This document shows positions 32,450 to 41,845 of a stretch of DNA of 64,000 nt, in pieces. Source of the stretch: Streptococcus merionis DSM 19192. Its GTDB lineage: Bacteria; Bacillota; Bacilli; Lactobacillales; Streptococcaceae. The position numbers and the translations under genes are program-made. Position 1 is the stretch's first letter. Each line of letters begins with the position of its first letter. Where the stretch lies: assembly GCF_000380085.1 (NCBI RefSeq), contig NZ_KB904542.1:1-64000 (forward strand), in the 5' to 3' direction. The notes beneath the pieces are model-generated. The model did not search any database. It had not been told where the DNA came from and saw only the letters and a program-made list of their open reading frames with translations.

Positions 32450-32980
32450 TTATCCACCTAAATTCGAAAAGTTTTCAGCAATGTCGTTAAGGTCATCAAA
32501 TCGTAAAATTTTCAAAAAATAATCGTCTTGATTTTGCAATTTTTCATACAAATATTTCAAATTCGTTTCATTTTCAGAATCATAAAAGAGATAGGCACCA
32601 TCTGTATGGTCAATTAAAAATTGATGATAAACCCTAAATTGACTGGGGTTTTCATAGTGTGGGTAGACCACCTTGACAAAGTCCAACGATTTGAATTTCG
32701 CTAGTTTTTCCTGATTTTGTTCACTCCAATTCTGACCGTGGGTTTTAAATGGTAAAATACAAGCTAGCTGCAAACCATAATCTTCCTTCAATTGCAGGGC
32801 TTCTTCCAAGACCCAATACTCAAAACCTAAGTTTCCAGTAAAAACCAGCCATTCTAAGCCCTCATCTAAAAGGCTCAGCAAATCTCGTCTGATAGCCATT
32901 TTAATCACTTTTAATCGAGGATCTTTTTCGTTAAAAATTCCTAAATCGGTCTGCTTGTAACCTGATAGTAATAATCGCAA
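32450..32980 (-). CDS. YpsA/DUF1273 SLOG-family protein
   Basis: 176 residues. The glycine motif [14 protein letters not shown] and [16 protein letters not shown] define the SLOG-type Rossmann fold of YpsA, a division-linked protein of Firmicutes that may sense a nucleotide; the reaction is unknown. The TTG at 32980 has GGAGG 9 nt upstream and matches the family N-terminus; the TTG at 32989 directly abuts the ribosome binding site. It is divergent from recU and next to gpsB. Confidence 0.88.
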   Translation of the reverse strand: MRLLLSGYKQTDLGIFNEKDPRLKVIKMAIRRDLLSLLDEGLEWLVFTGNLGFEYWVLEEALQLKEDYGLQLACILPFKTHGQNWSEQNQEKLAKFKSLDFVKVVYPHYENPSQFRVYHQFLIDHTDGAYLFYDSENETNLKYLYEKLQNQDDYFLKILRFDDLNDIAENFSNLGG

Positions 32981-33019
32981 GGCTTCCAACCTCCGTTTTA
33001 AGCATTCTCTTTTTGAATA

Positions 33020-33028
33020 TGATATAAT
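33020..33028 (+). promoter_or_regulatory. Extended -10 promoter for recU-pbp1a
   Basis: TGATATAAT at 33020-33028, 33 nt before the recU start. No strong -35. Confidence 0.6.
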
Positions 33029-33060
33029 ATGGTGATATTATTTTATCAGGAAGGAGCTCT

Positions 33061-33657
33061 ATGGTCAACTACCCCAATGCAAAACGTGCTAGTCTTTCCA
33101 AATCTCCAATTCTGAAAAAAAAAGCGGTCAATTTTGCCAATCGTGGCATGTCCTTTGAAACTTTGATCAATGACAGCAACACCTACTATCTCTCAAGAGA
33201 AATTGCAGTCATTCATAAGAAGCCAACTCCTGTACAAATCGTCAAGGTTGACTACCCTAGACGAAGTCGTGCTAAGATTGTCGAAGCTTACTTTAGGCAG
33301 GCATCAACAACAGACTATTCAGGTGTTTACAAAGGTCATTACATTGATTTTGAAGCCAAGGAAACCAGACAGACGACTTCCATGCCCTTGAAAAACTTTC
33401 ATGCTCACCAGATCGACCACATGGCAAGCGTTGTAAAGCAAGGAGGAATATGCTTTGTGCTCCTTCATTTTTCAAGCTTGAAAGAGACTTATTTACTACC
33501 TGCTGAGCCTTTGATTTCGTTTTATCAAATCGATCAGGGTGGCAAGTCTATGCCTCTTTCTTATATTCGTGAACATGGCTTTGAAATTCCGCTTCAAAGT
33601 TTTCCAAGTGTCCCATATCTTGATGTGGTTGACAGACATTTAATAGGTGGTAACTAA
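33061..33657 (+). CDS. recU: Holliday junction resolvase RecU
   Basis: 198 residues, the normal length. Nuclease core [20 protein letters not shown] with the D-x-E-x-K pattern, preceded by the N-terminal arm [12 protein letters not shown]. It resolves Holliday junctions with RuvAB in Gram-positives. The pbp1a gene starts 6 nt after the stop, an arrangement shared by many Firmicutes. Confidence 0.95.
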   Translation: MVNYPNAKRASLSKSPILKKKAVNFANRGMSFETLINDSNTYYLSREIAVIHKKPTPVQIVKVDYPRRSRAKIVEAYFRQASTTDYSGVYKGHYIDFEAKETRQTTSMPLKNFHAHQIDHMASVVKQGGICFVLLHFSSLKETYLLPAEPLISFYQIDQGGKSMPLSYIREHGFEIPLQSFPSVPYLDVVDRHLIGGN

Positions 33658-33662
33658 CATTT

Positions 33663-35825
33663 ATGAAGAAACCAAATTTCAATTTTTCAGCTTTTCTACA
33701 AAAAACTAAAAAATTAACGGATACCAGTAATCCTTTGAAACGTAGCCTTGTTATACTGGCTAACCTATTGTTGGGGCTTTTTGTTGCTTTATTTATTGCA
33801 GGAGCTTCTCTCTTTTTCTACTATGCTGTCACTGCACCAGAGCTCACTGAGGAATCTCTAACCGCTACTAGTTCTAGTTTGATTTACGACGCGGACAATA
33901 ACTTGATAGCTGATCTTGGTTCAGAAAAACGGACAAACGCAACTACTGAAGAAATCCCTATTGATTTGGCGAATGCGATTGTAGCCATTGAAGACCATCG
34001 TTTTTACGACCATCGTGGGGTTGACGTCGTCCGAATCCTTGGCGCAGTCTGGAATAATTTGACCTCTTCAAGCACACAAGGCGGTTCAACACTTACCCAG
34101 CAATTTATTAAACTATCCTTTTTCTCTACAACAAAAGAACATCAGACCATTGCGCGTAAGGCCCAAGAAGCTTGGTTAGCGCTCCAATTAGAACGTCGCA
34201 ATACTAAAGAAGAAATCCTGACCTATTACGTCAACAAGGTGTACATGGCTAATGGAAATTACGGCATGCAAACCGCTGCTAATGCTTACTATGGAAAAAA
34301 CCTTAATACGCTTTCCTTAGCCCAGTTAGCTCTTTTAGCAGGCATGCCACAAGCACCGAATCAATACGATCCTTATGCTGCTCCTGAGGCCGCTAAATAT
34401 CGTCGTGATCTTGTTTTAAGCCAGATGTTAAGACACAACTACATTGACCAAGCATCGTATGACGCCGCTGTTGCAACACCTATCGAAGACGGCTTGTTGC
34501 CTCTAAAACCTACCTCCAGTTATCCAAAATATATGGACAACTATATCAAAGAAGTCATCGAAGAAGTTCAGGAAAAGACAGGTTATAATCTGATGGATGC
34601 TGGTCTCCATGTCTACACCAATGTTAATTCAGATGCTCAACAGCGCCTTTGGGACATTTACCATTCAGATACCTATGTTAACTACCCTGATAATGAATTA
34701 CAAGTAGCATCTACTGTTATCGATGTTACAAACGGTAAAGTTATAGCACAGCTAGGATCTCGCCATCAAACTGAGGCCGCTTCACTTGGAGTTAACCAAG
34801 CTGTCGAGACAAATCGAGACTGGGGTTCAACCATGAAACCAATCACCGATTACGCTCCAGCTATTGAGTATGGTATTTACAATGCAACTTCTGACATCAT
34901 CAATGACGCTCCGTACTACTATCCAGGAACGACCACCCCTGTTAACAACTGGGATAGGAGCTACTTTGGCTACATTACTATACAAGATGCCATTATGTAC
35001 TCCCGCAATGTTCCTGCGGTCAAATCCCTTGAAGCTGTCGGATTGAAGAATTCACTAACCTTTCTTAATAAACTTGGAATTAATTACCCAGAAATGTTCT
35101 ACTCCAATGCTATTTCATCTGCAACCAGTGTTTCCGACATTAAGTACGGCGCCAGTTCTGAAAAAATGGCTGCAGCTTACGCTGCCTTCTCTAATGGAGG
35201 AACCTACTATAAACCGCAGTACGTCAACAGAGTTGTCTTTAGAGATGAAACTGAGATGACCTTTGAGCCTGAGGGTAGTCAAGCTATGAAAGCCACAACA
35301 GCATACATGATGACCAATATGATGAAGACTGTCTTTAACTACGGAGCAGGTAACAATGCGGTAATTCGTGGCCTTTACCAAGCTGGTAAAACAGGAACGT
35401 CAAACTATACTGACGATGAGATGGCCGAGTTAGCTCAAAACTATCCAATCTATAGCTCTAGTATTGTTGCTCCAGACGAAAGCTTTGTCGGTTATAACAG
35501 CCAATATGCGATGGCAGTCTGGACCGGCTATAAAAACCGTATGGTTCCAATCCTAGATTCCAGTCTGTACGTTGCCACTGATGTTTATCGAAACATGATG
35601 CTCTACCTTTACGAAACAACAGGTAGTGGCACCAAAGACTGGACCATACCTGATGGCTTATACAGATATGGCAACCATGTCTACTTGAATGGAGCGCGTA
35701 TCACTTACAGCTCTTCTTCTACTTCAACTTCTTCTGAAGAAGAGTCAACCGAGACTACTGATAGTTCCACACAAGCTAGCTCCTCAGACACAAATACAAG
35801 TGCTTCACCCTCTGAAGAAGAATAA
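33663..35825 (+). CDS. pbp1a: Penicillin-binding protein 1A (class A)
   Basis: 720 residues: short cytoplasmic tail, membrane helix (about 28-55), glycosyltransferase GT51 domain with catalytic E110 in [10 protein letters not shown] and QGGSTLTQQ, transpeptidase domain with S389 in STMK, S447 in SRN and K576 in KTGTSNY, and a Ser/Thr/Glu-rich tail from about 680. It polymerises and cross-links peptidoglycan. The STMK and KTGT boxes are the wild-type forms; the T-to-A/S change after S389 known from beta-lactam-resistant pneumococci is absent. The ribosome binding site is weak (GGTGG 13 nt upstream), so translation may depend on coupling to recU. Confidence 0.95.
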   Translation: MKKPNFNFSAFLQKTKKLTDTSNPLKRSLVILANLLLGLFVALFIAGASLFFYYAVTAPELTEESLTATSSSLIYDADNNLIADLGSEKRTNATTEEIPIDLANAIVAIEDHRFYDHRGVDVVRILGAVWNNLTSSSTQGGSTLTQQFIKLSFFSTTKEHQTIARKAQEAWLALQLERRNTKEEILTYYVNKVYMANGNYGMQTAANAYYGKNLNTLSLAQLALLAGMPQAPNQYDPYAAPEAAKYRRDLVLSQMLRHNYIDQASYDAAVATPIEDGLLPLKPTSSYPKYMDNYIKEVIEEVQEKTGYNLMDAGLHVYTNVNSDAQQRLWDIYHSDTYVNYPDNELQVASTVIDVTNGKVIAQLGSRHQTEAASLGVNQAVETNRDWGSTMKPITDYAPAIEYGIYNATSDIINDAPYYYPGTTTPVNNWDRSYFGYITIQDAIMYSRNVPAVKSLEAVGLKNSLTFLNKLGINYPEMFYSNAISSATSVSDIKYGASSEKMAAAYAAFSNGGTYYKPQYVNRVVFRDETEMTFEPEGSQAMKATTAYMMTNMMKTVFNYGAGNNAVIRGLYQAGKTGTSNYTDDEMAELAQNYPIYSSSIVAPDESFVGYNSQYAMAVWTGYKNRMVPILDSSLYVATDVYRNMMLYLYETTGSGTKDWTIPDGLYRYGNHVYLNGARITYSSSSTSTSSEEESTETTDSSTQASSSDTNTSASPSEEE

Positions 35826-35844
35826 AAATATATAAATGAGTAGA

Positions 35845-35879
35845 AAAATGCTGAGACCAAAGTTTGGCTCAGCATTTTT
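35845..35879 (+). terminator. pbp1a terminator
   Basis: AAATGCTGAG/CTCAGCATTTTT stem-loop. Confidence 0.85.
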
Positions 35880-35987
35880 GCTATTATTCAATTTTGACAG
35901 TAACTTCTCAAAATCGGACTAGCATCTAGTGTATTATCGGATTCTAATACTCATTTTTTTTAAAAAGTTAGAGTTGCTTTTCATGGA

Positions 35988-36026
35988 AAACAACACGCTA
36001 ACTGGTTATTCGTTAACGTGTTGTTT
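35988..36026 (-). terminator. Terminator of the glyQS-DUF896 unit
   Basis: AACAACACG/CGTGTTGTT stem with an inner GTTAACG..AGTTAGCG-like pairing, six nt after the DUF896 stop; TTTT follows on the minus strand. Confidence 0.65.
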
Positions 36027-36031
36027 GTCTT

Positions 36032-36286
36032 TTAAGTGTTGTCTTCTGGCTTGCGTCCATGCAAGCCTTTTTGACGTTGGATTTCTTTGAGCTTTTCTGG
36101 GGTTACGTCGTTTCCCTCTTCATCAACGATCTTAAGGCCTTCAATGTGATGGCGGACGGAGCGGCGATAGCCTTCAATATACTCTTCTCGCAAGCGGGCT
36201 TGCTCGGCTTGTTCTTCAGGCGTTAAGCCTTCTGCTTTTTTCTTACGTGCCAGTTCGTTAATACGATCAATCTTTTCTTGTTCCAT
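36032..36286 (-). CDS. DUF896 (YnzC-like) small protein
   Basis: 84 residues, all-helical: [20 protein letters not shown] and [20 protein letters not shown] match the DUF896 family. Function is unknown; the B. subtilis relative is in a DNA-damage regulated operon, which need not apply here. It starts 9 nt after glyS and shares its transcript. Confidence 0.9.
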   Translation of the reverse strand: MEQEKIDRINELARKKKAEGLTPEEQAEQARLREEYIEGYRRSVRHHIEGLKIVDEEGNDVTPEKLKEIQRQKGLHGRKPEDNT

Positions 36287-36295
36287 GTCTTCTCC

Positions 36296-38335
36296 TTATT
36301 TAGTGGCCAGTTGGTCAAACTGGGCAACTTGTCCAGCCTTAGCAGTCAGGCTCGCTAAGAGGGCTAAGCGATTGTTCTTGACAGCCTCATTCTCGACCAT
36401 AACCATAGTATTGTCAAAGAAGTCATTGATGACTGAACTAAGGGCAAACAGGGCTTCCACCTGCTCATCCGCACGGTCAGTCAAGTCAAGTTGTTCAACA
36501 GCTTCATGCAAGAGTTTCTCCTGGTCATTTTCAAAGAGTTCTGGAGTCACTGTAACAGCTGCTGGAGCTTTCTTAGCAAGGTTAAAGACACGAGCTAAGC
36601 TTTCAACTGAAGGCTTGTAATTGTCAGTCTTACTAGCTTCAAGCAGGGCATTTCCCGAATCAATAAGATCACGAACGACAAAGTTATCTCCTGCAAGGAC
36701 TGCTGCTATGATGTCTTTTGGCACAGCAGTATCAAACATCTTCTCGATACGGGCCTTGAGAAAGGCCATGACATCAGCCTTGTTAGCATAGCTAAGACTA
36801 GGAAGTTTTAGGGCATAAAGTTTATCAACTAGATCCTTAAGCGAAAGATTCCAACCGAATTTATCCAAGATCCGTACGATACCAGCTGTGGCACGGCGAA
36901 GGGCATAGGGGTCGTTTGAACCGCTTGGAATTAAGCCCACACTAAAGAAACTAAGCAAGGTATCCAGCTTATCCGCAATAGCTAGAACCGCACCAGGAAC
37001 GGTATCAGGCAATTTGCCGTCTGCTGAGGTTGGCATGTAGTGCTCACGAATAGCTGTTGCCACTGCATCAGATTCGCCTGCTAAGCGAGCGTACTTCTCA
37101 CCAAGGACACCTTGAAGTTCATCAAACTCGCCAACCATGCCAGTCAAAAGGTCAAACTTGTAAATATCAGCTGCACGCGCTACACTAGCCGCATCTTCTG
37201 CAGAAACATTCGCCATGTCAACCAGAACCTCAGCGATAGCCTTAGTGCGTGCCATATGCTCTGTCAATGAGCCAATCTTTTCATGGAAGGTGACCGATTT
37301 CAGGCGCTCCACAAGGTCTGCGATCTGTAGTTTTTGATCCTCACGCCAGAAAAACTCAGCGTCTTCTAGACGCGCTACAAGGACTTTCTGATTGCCCTTA
37401 ATAACATTTTCCAAGTGCTGATCATTACCATTTCGGACAGAGACAAAGTAAGGCAAGAGCTTACCGTCCTGATCACGGACAACAAAGTAGCGCTGGTGAT
37501 TCTTCATAGAGGTCACGAGAACTTCCTCAGGCACTGCCAAATAACGCTGGTCAAATTGCCCTAAGAAAGCTGTTGGGTATTCGACAAGGTTAAGGACTTC
37601 ATTGAGTAATTCCTCATCGATCTCCACCTTGACATCATGCTTAACTTCCAGAGCATGAATCTGATCCACAATCCTATTCACACGCTCATTCGGATTAGCA
37701 ATAACATAGACCTCACGAAGCTGATCTTCATAGCTATCGGCAGATGTCAGGGTAATTTCGTGACCAAGAAAACGGTGGCCTCGGCTAACTCGGCTAGAGG
37801 AGATATCTAGGAATTCCAAATCTAAGGCAATATCGTCCAAAAGAACGGCAAGGGTATGAACAGGACGAATATACTGAAAACTATTACCTGCCCAGCGCAT
37901 GGTGACAGGGAAAGTCAGGCTCTTGAGCACCTCAGCAAGACCTGCAAGAACAGTCTCAACAGGCTGTCCGACCTCTTCTTTTGTCACGTAGACATACTCT
38001 TCACCGTTCACTTCACGAAAGGTGATGGCATCTGTTGTCAATCCTTTACCACGAACAAAACCTTCTGCAGCCTTGGTAAAGCTACCGTCCGCATTTAGGG
38101 CAATCTTCTTGGCTGGTCCTTTAAAATCCTCTGTTAGATCTTCTTGCTTGTCTGCCAAATGAGATACGCGGACCGCCAAGCGACGCGGTGTCGAGAAGGC
38201 TTCCACCCTGTCAAAGGTCAAACGGTTTTCCCTCAAAAAAGCAATTAAGCGGTCGCGCAACTGCTCCATAGCAGGGCTGACAATGTAAGCTGGCATCTCT
38301 TCCAAGCCCAGTTCAATCAATAAATTTTTAGTCAT
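36296..38335 (-). CDS. glyS: Glycyl-tRNA synthetase beta subunit
   Basis: 679 residues, the usual length. Starts [21 protein letters not shown]-terminal B3/B4-like and HD domains and a C-terminal anticodon-binding domain. It works as alpha2beta2 with GlyQ. The ATG overlaps the TAA of glyQ by one base (TAATG), so the two are translationally coupled in equal amounts. Confidence 0.96.
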   Translation of the reverse strand: MTKNLLIELGLEEMPAYIVSPAMEQLRDRLIAFLRENRLTFDRVEAFSTPRRLAVRVSHLADKQEDLTEDFKGPAKKIALNADGSFTKAAEGFVRGKGLTTDAITFREVNGEEYVYVTKEEVGQPVETVLAGLAEVLKSLTFPVTMRWAGNSFQYIRPVHTLAVLLDDIALDLEFLDISSSRVSRGHRFLGHEITLTSADSYEDQLREVYVIANPNERVNRIVDQIHALEVKHDVKVEIDEELLNEVLNLVEYPTAFLGQFDQRYLAVPEEVLVTSMKNHQRYFVVRDQDGKLLPYFVSVRNGNDQHLENVIKGNQKVLVARLEDAEFFWREDQKLQIADLVERLKSVTFHEKIGSLTEHMARTKAIAEVLVDMANVSAEDAASVARAADIYKFDLLTGMVGEFDELQGVLGEKYARLAGESDAVATAIREHYMPTSADGKLPDTVPGAVLAIADKLDTLLSFFSVGLIPSGSNDPYALRRATAGIVRILDKFGWNLSLKDLVDKLYALKLPSLSYANKADVMAFLKARIEKMFDTAVPKDIIAAVLAGDNFVVRDLIDSGNALLEASKTDNYKPSVESLARVFNLAKKAPAAVTVTPELFENDQEKLLHEAVEQLDLTDRADEQVEALFALSSVINDFFDNTMVMVENEAVKNNRLALLASLTAKAGQVAQFDQLATK

Positions 38336-39252
38336 TATTCTGCCTCCTCTGCTAATAATTGCTGACGGGTTGCTTCATCCAAAAGAGGATATCTCAATTT
38401 TTTGCGCTCTGCTACAAAAGTCTTTGCGACGACACGCGCCAAATGACGGATGCGAGCGATATAACCTGCCCTTTCGGTGACGGAAACTGCCCCGCGCGCA
38501 TCCAAAAGATTAAAGGTATGCGAACATTTAAGAACATAGTCAAAAGCTGGATGGACAAGCCCTTCTTCAAGAGCACGACCTGCCTCCGTTTCAAATTTCT
38601 CAAAATTCTCAAGCAACAGATCCTGATCAGACACCTCAAAGCTGTACTTAGAATGCTCGTACTCAGGCTGGAGGAAAATCTCTCCATACTTAACACCAGG
38701 CGCCCATTCAATCTCATAAACCGAATCAACTTCTTGAATATAGGAAGCCAAGCGCTCTAAACCGTAGGTCACCTCAGCCGTCACAGGACCGGTCTCTAGA
38801 CCTCCAACCTGCTGGAAGTAAGTAAACTGCGTGATTTCCATACCATCTAGCCAAACTTCCCATCCCAAACCAGCAGAACCTGTTGATGGATTTTCCCAGT
38901 TATCTTCAACAAAGCGGATATCATGCTCCAGTGGATTGATACCCAAACGTTCTAAGGACTCCAGATAAAGCTCCTGAATATTACTTGGAGATGGCTTCAT
39001 CACCACCTGAAACTGGTGGTGTTGGTAAAGCCGATTAGGGTTTTCCCCGTAACGCCCGTCAGCCGGACGACGCGAAGGCTCTACATAGGCCGCATTCCAA
39101 GGCTCCGGCCCAATAGCGCGCAGGAAGGTGTAGGGCGACATAGTACCAGCCCCCTTCTCTGTGTCATAAGCCTGCATAAGCATACAGCCTTGGTCGTTCC
39201 AGTATTGTTGTAAGGTCAGGATAATTTCCTGAAATGTAAGTTTTTTAGACAT
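38335..39252 (-). CDS. glyQ: Glycyl-tRNA synthetase alpha subunit
   Basis: 305 residues, class II catalytic subunit; motif 2 region [20 protein letters not shown] and the conserved [20 protein letters not shown] are present. First gene of a unit glyQ-glyS-DUF896, preceded by a T-box leader at 39672-39860 that senses uncharged tRNA-Gly. Confidence 0.96.
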   Translation of the reverse strand: MSKKLTFQEIILTLQQYWNDQGCMLMQAYDTEKGAGTMSPYTFLRAIGPEPWNAAYVEPSRRPADGRYGENPNRLYQHHQFQVVMKPSPSNIQELYLESLERLGINPLEHDIRFVEDNWENPSTGSAGLGWEVWLDGMEITQFTYFQQVGGLETGPVTAEVTYGLERLASYIQEVDSVYEIEWAPGVKYGEIFLQPEYEHSKYSFEVSDQDLLLENFEKFETEAGRALEEGLVHPAFDYVLKCSHTFNLLDARGAVSVTERAGYIARIRHLARVVAKTFVAERKKLRYPLLDEATRQQLLAEEAE

Positions 39253-39671
39253 ATCTATCCTCCATTGTTAATCTAAAATTATCAGTCCAGCAACCAATCA
39301 TAGTCAGAAGTCCGATGAATATGACGCATGTTTCCACCTGAAAATGCCTGATCAAAGTGGTCAACTGTGCCTATTTTTAAGGTGAGTTATTTAGAAAAGT
39401 CATCTTGATAATGAAATAATTATCTATAACAGTTCTCACAGTAATATCGTATTTTTCCTGAAGTTGATTCGTAGCTAAACAAACAATCCTATCCGGTTAA
39501 TAGCTCCAATTTCTGCTTAAACACTCTGCTATTCACCGAATAGGCCGAAACTGTTGACCTGCGGCAAAAGGAACAATGACATACTGTGATTTCATCATCA
39601 ACACCATTAGTGACAGATTTACATATAAAAAATAGCTCCCTGAGACTTCCTTCCCACTCATTCTCAGCTAA

Positions 39672-39860
39672 GATACAAAAAAGAACCGCGCTCCCCACTC
39701 CTATGCCATTGACATAGGGGCGTTTAAAACGCGGTTCCACCCTAATTTATTACTTCATTTGTATACGATTGTACCGAAAGCGCCAATCCGTCTCTTGGTT
39801 CACCTGACTTCCACCACCTCAGGCTCGCTAAAAACCGCTGATAGGATTTTCTTTCTGAAC
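39672..39860 (-). promoter_or_regulatory. T-box riboswitch of the glyQS operon
   Basis: On the minus strand AGGGTGGAACCGCG (39743 to 39730) is the T-box sequence that pairs with the tRNA acceptor end. The terminator GAACCGCG/CGCGGTTC ends in TTTTTTG near 39674. Upstream stem I includes GAGCCTGAGGTGG and GTGAACC. Binding of uncharged tRNA-Gly stabilises the antiterminator. I could not place the specifier codon with certainty. Confidence 0.9.
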
Positions 39861-39862
39861 CC

Positions 39863-39891
39863 ATTGTACCAGATTTGTCTGAGTTTGTCTA
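39863..39891 (-). promoter_or_regulatory. glyQS promoter
   Basis: TAGACA (39891-39886), 17-nt spacer, TACAAT (39868-39863), just upstream of the T-box leader. Between the T-box terminator and glyQ (39253-39671) about 420 nt remain without a gene I can support. Confidence 0.7.
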
Positions 39892-39973
39892 ATGATTGTG
39901 AGCAGTGTTTTTTCACAGTTAATTCCCACAAGTAAGGTGCCTTATTTCAGGTGGTCATACACATCAACAACGA

Positions 39974-40792
39974 TTACTTTTTCAAAACCAATTGCTCAAT
40001 AGCTCTGGCCACACCTGCTTCATCATGGCTGGTCGTCACATGGTTACAGATTGCTTTAACTGCCTCGCCGGCATTGCCCATAGCTACACTGATGCCTGCA
40101 AACTGCAGCATTTCGATGTCATTAGCGGCATCTCCGATGGCCATAATTTCCTTAGATTCCAAGCCTAATTTCTCTGTTAGCTTGGCCAAGGCACTAGCTT
40201 TTGTCGTACCCTTAGGCATGGCTTCGTAGATGCAAGATTGGCTGCGCACTGTCGAGAAGACTTGGCTGAGACGCTCTTCTTGCTCTGCCTGAAAACGATC
40301 CAAGGCTGACGCGTCTCCCATAAACATTCCCTGAAAAATCGGAACTGAACTGTTTTTCAGATGCTCTAGAGTCGTTGGTGTCGGCGTGGTGAAAACCAGC
40401 CCCGCATCATAGCTGACCAAGTCTGGCACCTCTTCACCTAAGATATAGTAATGATCTGAGTCAAAATAAGTCACGGAAATCTCTGGATAGGTTTCAGCAG
40501 ACTCCGCTAAGCAATCTATATCACCTGAACTAAGAGACTCATAGGCTAGGAGTGACCAGTCATTAGCCTTATAGATGGTGCAACCATTGTCAAGAATCGC
40601 ATACTCCTCTTTTGTCTCCAAACCCAGCTGCTCAAAGATTGGTACTACTCCAGATTTAGGACGACCTGTGCAGATGACGATTTTGACATCTTGATCTGCC
40701 GCCTGACGTAAGGCCTTGATATTTTCCTCAGGGACCTGTTTTTTAGAATCCAGCAAGGTCCCATCCATGTCGATAGCGATTAGTTTAATCAT
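39974..40792 (-). CDS. Cof-type HAD-superfamily phosphatase
   Basis: 272 residues. Motif I AIDMDGTLLDSKK, motif II ICTGRP, motif III lysine region and motif IV GDAANDIEML with a C2B cap between them. Members dephosphorylate sugar phosphates, phosphorylated vitamins or nucleotides; the substrate cannot be assigned. ATG with GGAGG. It lies between rbfA (same strand, upstream) and the glyQ promoter. Confidence 0.92.
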   Translation of the reverse strand: MIKLIAIDMDGTLLDSKKQVPEENIKALRQAADQDVKIVICTGRPKSGVVPIFEQLGLETKEEYAILDNGCTIYKANDWSLLAYESLSSGDIDCLAESAETYPEISVTYFDSDHYYILGEEVPDLVSYDAGLVFTTPTPTTLEHLKNSSVPIFQGMFMGDASALDRFQAEQEERLSQVFSTVRSQSCIYEAMPKGTTKASALAKLTEKLGLESKEIMAIGDAANDIEMLQFAGISVAMGNAGEAVKAICNHVTTSHDEAGVARAIEQLVLKK

Positions 40793-40870
40793 ATTCCCTC
40801 CATTTCATAAGCTAATTTTTGTCTACAGTTCTAGTCTACCATTTTTTCAGGGCGTGGTCGCTTATAAACC

Positions 40871-40901
40871 TAAAAAACGTTCCTACAGGAACGTTTTTTG
40901 A
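40871..40901. terminator. rbfA terminator
   Basis: AAAAAACGTTCC-TACA-GGAACGTTTTTT, a near perfect symmetric terminator. Confidence 0.88.
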
Positions 40902-41252
40902 TTAATCTTTATTCAGATTTCTGAGCATCTCATCAATCTTATTACCATAGGCGATCGATTGATCTTTCTCAAAGACCAGATCCGGAATTTTGTACATGGT
41001 CAATCGCTGACCAAGTTCCCGTTTAATGGTCCCTTTGGCTTTTTCAAGGCCAGTTTGAGCCTTTTGATTATCAGAGGCCAAATCGCTCAAAATTGTGTAA
41101 TAAACTTTGGCAGAGGAGAGATCTCCCACCATCTGCACATCGGTGATGGTCACGCCTTGAACACGTGGATCACGCACTTTCTTTTGAAGAATGTCATTGA
41201 TCTCACGCATCAACTCCATACCAACCCGATCCGTACGAAATGCATTTCCCAT
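40902..41252 (-). CDS. rbfA: 30S ribosome-binding factor A
   Basis: 116 residues, KH-type fold: [20 protein letters not shown] and [20 protein letters not shown]. It assists maturation of the 16S 5' end and cold adaptation. ATG 41252 has AAAGGAAG upstream; the frame extends to 41309 into a type B repeat and lacks a ribosome binding site there. It normally follows infB closely, but here about 590 nt of repeat-bearing DNA separates them. Confidence 0.95.
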   Translation of the reverse strand: MGNAFRTDRVGMELMREINDILQKKVRDPRVQGVTITDVQMVGDLSSAKVYYTILSDLASDNQKAQTGLEKAKGTIKRELGQRLTMYKIPDLVFEKDQSIAYGNKIDEMLRNLNKD

Positions 41253-41268
41253 AATTTGCTTCCTTTCT

Positions 41269-41436
41269 AAGATACAAAGGGCGTTGAAAAATGGCGGTAA
41301 GTCAGTCATCTTTGATGACGTCGACGCACCCCGACCAGGACGACTAGGATTTTCACAGATAAAATCGAAGAAAATCCAGACGTCTACGGTCCCAGTCCGA
41401 TAAGACTAATTTAGCATTTTAGCCCGTGTTCAGTTC
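41269..41436 (-). repeat. Type B 5'-leader repeat before rbfA
   Basis: Starts AAGATACAAAGGGCGTTGAA and ends TTTAGCCCGTGTTCAGTT; contains the perfect hairpin GTCATC-TTT-GATGAC and CCAGACGTCTACGG. Ends 6 nt before the rbfA ribosome binding site. Confidence 0.82.
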
Positions 41437-41437
41437 T

Positions 41438-41550
41438 AAGATACAAAGCCCGTTAAAAAAAGCGTTGAAAAATGAAAAAATTGACGACGAGTCTGTAGAC
41501 TCTAGGAAATTTTTGAATTTTATCTAGCTTTTTAGGGCGTGTTCAGTTCG
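41438..41550 (-). repeat. Type A 5'-leader repeat before rbfA
   Basis: AAGATACAAAGCCCGTT to TAGGGCGTGTTCAGTT; hairpin GAGTCT-GT-AGACTC at 41489-41502. Abuts the type B copy; the A-then-B order relative to the gene equals that before sppA. Confidence 0.82.
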
Positions 41551-41551
41551 T

Positions 41552-41605
41552 TAAGATATAAGCCCGTTAAAAATCCGATGGAAAACGGCGGTAAGTCAGA
41601 AAGTG
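41552..41605 (-). repeat. Truncated 5'-leader repeat
   Basis: TAAGATATAAGCCCGTTAAA with GGCGGTAAGTCAG is the gene-proximal end of a type B copy; the remainder is missing or diverged. In 41606-41845, up to the infB stop, I see nothing definite. Confidence 0.6.
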
Positions 41606-41845
41606 AGATAGAAGTCGTGATTTTATTAAAAATGACTATCCTCGCTCTTTTATTGCTAGTTCGGGGCGTTGGTAAAACAGATTACCTAGCCCCTACTCAA
41701 CTGTACGAGAGAAAGGCTATAAAATCGTTTTTTTAGAATCACGATTTCTGCCAACTCTCTACTAACTTGCCGTTCCAACATCTCCGATAAAGTTAAACAT
41801 CATCAAAGTGAGATAACGATGTCAGAGGTTAGTTTTTGGCGAGTA

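Noticed and set aside
33663-35825. Beta-lactam resistance substitutions in PBP1a
   Set aside because: The STMK, SRN and KTGT motifs are wild type; other positions cannot be judged without an alignment.
39489-39740. 83-codon minus-strand frame at the T-box
   Set aside because: Begins inside the T-box antiterminator sequence and lacks protein-like features.
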